A DNA stretch of 64,000 nt, from the NCBI RefSeq assembly GCF_004363725.1, contig NZ_SNZF01000008.1, positions 85,176 through 149,175 on the forward strand. The letters run 5' to 3'. The translations under genes and the position numbers were made by a program. Origin of the DNA: Aquamicrobium defluvii. Its GTDB lineage: Bacteria; Pseudomonadota; Alphaproteobacteria; Rhizobiales; Rhizobiaceae. The notes beneath the pieces are model-generated. The model searched no databases. It was not told the origin of the DNA and saw nothing but the letters and a program-made list of their open reading frames with translations. Position 1 is the first letter of the stretch. Each line of letters starts with the position of its first letter. Below are positions 62,234-64,000 of this stretch, in pieces.

Positions 62234-62487
62234 GGAAATATCTTTCCGACTAGAAAACCGATCAATAGAAAGTTCGCTATGAAAAGGCCCAGCAACCACT
62301 GCCGGGCCTTTTCAGCATCTGCACTCACCGTCGCGATAACGATGTTTGCGACGACAAAGTATCCGATCGCAAATATGCTCCCCAGCATAATCGCCAGTAC
62401 CTGCAACACGTCAATCACCCCTCCAAATGTTAACCCTGCAAGTATGTCTGCGGATCTCTCCACCGCAGCCTTACGCGTCACCCTCAC
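62230..62487 (-). CDS. Small two-helix membrane protein, exclusion candidate
   Basis: This 85-residue protein has two hydrophobic stretches (VIDVLQVLAIMLGSIFAIGY and LLGLFIANFLLIGFLVG). It starts with GTG and a weak GAAAG ribosome binding site. It is convergent with integrase with a 4-bp overlap and lies next to attR, a location where lysogenic-conversion or superinfection-exclusion genes are often found. Function is unproven. Confidence 0.55.
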   Translation of the reverse strand: MRVTRKAAVERSADILAGLTFGGVIDVLQVLAIMLGSIFAIGYFVVANIVIATVSADAEKARQWLLGLFIANFLLIGFLVGKIFP

Positions 62488-62537
62488 CTTTCGTCAGCCA
62501 CCAGAAAGGTGGCGTCAATGGGTAAGGGGTTCTGTCA

Positions 62538-62723
62538 GTGAGTGCATACAAAATTGATCAGCATATCGGCGAATCGAAAGAGCTTCTGCAGGCTTTGATT
62601 TTTATAGCCGAGCAGACTGAGAGCGAGCAGCACGAGCTGCTACGGCATTCAACCGTGGCGCTGTGCTGGTGCATCATAGACAAGCTGCGATGTGCGCTTC
62701 GTGAGCTTCCTGACAAGTCCTGA
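62538..62723 (+). CDS. Small hypothetical protein near attR
   Basis: This 61-residue protein starts with GTG with AAGGGG 9 nt upstream. MSAYKIDQHIGESKELLQAL and HSTVALCWCIIDKLRCALRE suggest a small helical protein. A hairpin (TCCTGAC / GTCAGGA, 62718-62736) overlaps its stop. Function is unknown. Confidence 0.5.
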   Translation: MSAYKIDQHIGESKELLQALIFIAEQTESEQHELLRHSTVALCWCIIDKLRCALRELPDKS

Positions 62724-62750
62724 CCTGGCGTCAGGAACAGGTGGCGAACG

Positions 62751-62792
62751 CCGTGCGACAAAACTTTTGTCGCACGGCTGGTTTTGTCGCAC
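62751..62792. promoter_or_regulatory. Palindromic TTTTGTCGCAC sites inside attR, probable integrase arm sites
   Basis: CCGTGCGACAAAA and TTTTGTCGCACGG face each other around a single C (62751-62777). A third copy, TTTTGTCGCAC, lies at 62782-62792 in direct orientation, 17 bp from the second. They lie 92-133 bp from the attR core and resemble GTCGCACGG in the left arm at 24867. Confidence 0.6.
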
Positions 62793-62854
62793 AGGTTCCC
62801 CTTGCGTTCTCGCAAGCGAAAACCCCAATTCATGGGAAATTTCAATTGGTTGTC

Positions 62855-62902
62855 GATGGTGAGCCGGGAGGGGATCGAACCCTCGACCACATGATTAAAA
62901 GT
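62855..62902 (-). repeat. attR: 48-bp attachment duplication within intact tRNA-Lys
   Basis: This segment matches 24769-24816 except for two positions that form one base pair of the T-stem. The 19-bp core at 62884-62902 is identical. The 3' half of the tRNA here is probably phage-derived and restores a complete gene. Confidence 0.92.
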
Positions 62903-62931
62903 CACGTGCTCTACCGCTGAGCTACCGGCCC
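62857..62931 (-). tRNA. tRNA-Lys (anticodon UUU)
   Basis: This 75-nt cloverleaf includes an encoded CCA. The acceptor GGGCCGG pairs with CCGGCTC (one G-U), the D-arm is AGCTCAGCGGTAGAGC, the anticodon loop is CTTTTAA on a CGTGA/TCATG stem, and the T-arm is GAGGG-TTCGATC-CCCTC. The anticodon TTT specifies Lys. It is the prophage target and remains complete after integration. Confidence 0.96.
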
Positions 62932-63248
62932 ATCCAGAGGCGGGGAGGAACATGATTCCTGTCGTTGAAACCACTTGCAGGGCCAGCCAGGCCGGCGATC
63001 TTCTTGCGCGCGGTTTCGCAGAGTTGCCCGCCGCGAAATTGCGCCGGAACATAGGGAGCGAGGCCGGGCCGGTCAACCGGAAAAAGCGCCTGTTCCCGTG
63101 GTTTCCCGATTAACTGCAAAGTAGCGGGAACAATGGGGAAACCGGACACAGGACATCCTCATCGCGCATGCATAAATTGCCATGCTGGAACATTTCTGCC
63201 CTGAAGCTATTGTATCCCCAAAGGGACCAGATCGCAGTTCAGGAGAAC
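62932..63248. other. Chromosomal gap between tRNA-Lys and BA14K gene
   Basis: These 317 bp hold the tRNA promoter on the minus strand and the upstream region of the BA14K gene on the plus strand. I see no gene with a credible ribosome binding site. A GGAG element for the BA14K gene lies at 63242-63245. Confidence 0.5.
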
Positions 63249-63767
63249 ATGATGAAACGCATTGTCGCAGGCTTGCTCGCATCGGCGATATCGCTGTCCT
63301 TTATGGCTGCCGACATATCGATGGCCAACGCGGCGCCGATATATGTCCCTGCCCAGGTTCAATCTTCTGTGAACGATGTGCAGCAGGTTGACCATCGACC
63401 GGGACATCACGTGCGCCCCAAATACAGGCGCCCCGACCGGCGACACGTCGATCGTCGCGATTTCAACCGGCATGAATTTCGCCGTCATCCGCACGGGAGC
63501 GTATACTGGCGCGGTCACCGCGGTTATCGGGAGCCGAGGCCGGGCTATCGCCGGCATGGCGACTACTGGTTCCCGCTTGCTGCATTCGCAACCGGCATGA
63601 TCATCAGTGGCGCTATCGCCAACAGCGCGCCTCCGCCCCCGGCCTATAGCGGCGGGAACGCCCATGTGAACTGGTGCTATAACCGCTATCGCAGCTACAG
63701 GGCGTCCGACAACACGTTTCAGCCCTATAACGGGCCGCGCAAACAGTGCATCTCGCCATACTACTAA
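63249..63767 (+). CDS. BA14K family secreted protein
   Basis: This 172-residue protein has a signal peptide (about residues 1-28, ending SMANA-AP). A basic His/Arg/Tyr-rich middle ([15 protein letters not shown]) comes before a hydrophobic segment ([17 protein letters not shown]). A C-terminal BA14K motif follows ([20 protein letters not shown], then PRKQC). Brucella BA14K is an immunoreactive lectin-like envelope protein. AGGAGAAC precedes the ATG at 63249; a second ATG follows immediately. Confidence 0.88.
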   Translation: MMKRIVAGLLASAISLSFMAADISMANAAPIYVPAQVQSSVNDVQQVDHRPGHHVRPKYRRPDRRHVDRRDFNRHEFRRHPHGSVYWRGHRGYREPRPGYRRHGDYWFPLAAFATGMIISGAIANSAPPPPAYSGGNAHVNWCYNRYRSYRASDNTFQPYNGPRKQCISPYY

Positions 63768-63774
63768 GAAAAAT

Positions 63775-63805
63775 GAGAAAGCCCGCGAAATTCACGGGCT
63801 TTCTC
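63775..63805 (+). terminator. Intrinsic terminator after BA14K gene
   Basis: An 11-bp stem (GAGAAAGCCCG / CGGGCTTTCTC) with a 9-nt loop starts 8 bp after the stop codon. The T-rich right arm TTTCTCGTTCT gives a partial U-tract. Confidence 0.85.
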
Positions 63806-63980
63806 GTTCTATATCAACTGGTTGCAGGATCTTTTCCAGATTTTGAATCAACGATTTCGGCTGCGTCCTGCATCCACTGGCCGGGCCGTTAAAGCAGTTC
63901 CTAATTTGAGAGAATCGTAGGATTCCCAAGGAAGGCGGTTTGTGATTCAAGATGCTGGCTGGATTGGAGGCCAGCATCTG

Positions 63981-64000
63981 ATGACGCGAGCGCTTTCAAA
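63981..64000 (+). CDS. Start of a probable IS630-type transposase (cut by window edge)
   Basis: The last 20 bp read ATG-ACG-CGA-GCG-CTT-TCA, giving MTRALS, the usual opening of IS630-family transposases in rhizobia. Upstream, ATGCTGGC / GCCAGCAT (63952-63977) is an inverted repeat just before the ATG, and 63900-63950 resembles an IS left end. Only six codons are visible, so this is a pattern-based guess. Confidence 0.35.

Larger units (their letters stand above)
24798..62902. mobile_element. Temperate podovirus prophage, about 38.1 kb, integrated in tRNA-Lys(UUU)
   Basis: The element lies between two copies of a 19-bp core (24798-24816 and 62884-62902) from the anticodon region of tRNA-Lys. 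It carries an integrase adjacent to the intact tRNA, repressor, excisionase-like gene, replication genes, and a full virion set: terminase, T7-type portal, capsid, tail tubes, ejection proteins and fibre. Holin and endolysin are also present. Virion and replication genes read leftward; the lysogeny arm reads rightward. No RNA polymerase gene is visible. One ejection gene is frameshifted, so competence for plaque formation is uncertain. Confidence 0.95.

Noticed and set aside
63792..63977. A 61-codon minus-strand open frame near the right edge
   Set aside because: It overlaps the terminator and the presumed insertion-sequence left end and shows no coding character.

Overview
The window is a GC-rich alphaproteobacterial chromosome segment, most likely from the Hyphomicrobiales (Mesorhizobium, Phyllobacteriaceae or Brucella-like). 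The evidence is the set of marker families: EipB, DUF1489, DUF6105, a BA14K-domain protein, a short phasin, ClpS-ClpA, and a pyrB gene coupled to a degenerate dihydroorotase. No species can be named from sequence alone. A 38.1-kb prophage occupies 24798-62902.

Left chromosomal arm (1-24770). This is ordinary housekeeping sequence. In order it holds tsf (cut by the window edge) and rpsB, DUF4031, eipB, a RidA protein, a glycerophosphodiesterase, a COG3146 acyltransferase, an SMR efflux protein, a HIT protein, clpA-clpS, a phasin with a PhaR-like palindrome upstream, a penicillin-binding D,D-carboxypeptidase with a SPOR domain, DUF1489, sdaA, DUF599, a YdcF protein, gatC-gatA, a UPF0173 hydrolase, ruvX, DUF6105, an AidB-like acyl-CoA dehydrogenase, and the tightly packed pyrB-pyrC'-plsY-dprA run.

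Prophage (24798-62902). It is integrated in a tRNA-Lys(UUU) gene. The complete tRNA lies at the right end (62857-62931) and a displaced 3' fragment at the left end (24771-24816). A 19-bp perfect core lies in the anticodon region, inside a 48-bp duplication. The virion genes are those of a short-tailed (podovirus) phage: T7-type head-tail connector, gp11- and gp12-like tail tube proteins, three ejection-type proteins and a T7-type fibre. No phage RNA polymerase is visible and there is a full lysogeny module, so this is a temperate podovirus. From left to right it holds a membrane coiled-coil protein, holin and endolysin; a divergent glycosyltransferase / FkbM methyltransferase cargo pair; fibre chaperone, fibre, ejection proteins, tail tubes, capsid, scaffold, portal and terminase; a non-coding block rich in GGTTACC repeats; a replication and early operon (AAA+/helicase-like protein, Toprim primase, Gp49, ASCH, adenine methylase, GapR-like, Cro-like); and a rightward lysogeny arm (repressor, excisionase-like gene, small genes, integrase). 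Most genes read leftward and are coupled by 1-4-nt stop/start overlaps.

Most interesting points. (1) The S24-type repressor appears to lack both catalytic residues, while an isolated rightward gene at 50282 starts directly after an alphaproteobacterial LexA box. Together these suggest induction through an SOS-controlled antirepressor rather than repressor self-cleavage. (2) There are two unusual repeat arrays: nine GGTTACC/GGTAACC heptamers in 234 bp, and TTGACAAACCG copies at an exact 35-bp period between repressor and excisionase. (3) The lytic-transglycosylase ejection protein is split by a -1 frameshift. (4) A 60-codon gene with its own ribosome binding site appears nested in another ejection gene.

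Right arm (62932-64000). This holds a BA14K-family secreted protein with a terminator and, at the very edge, what looks like the start of an IS630-type transposase.
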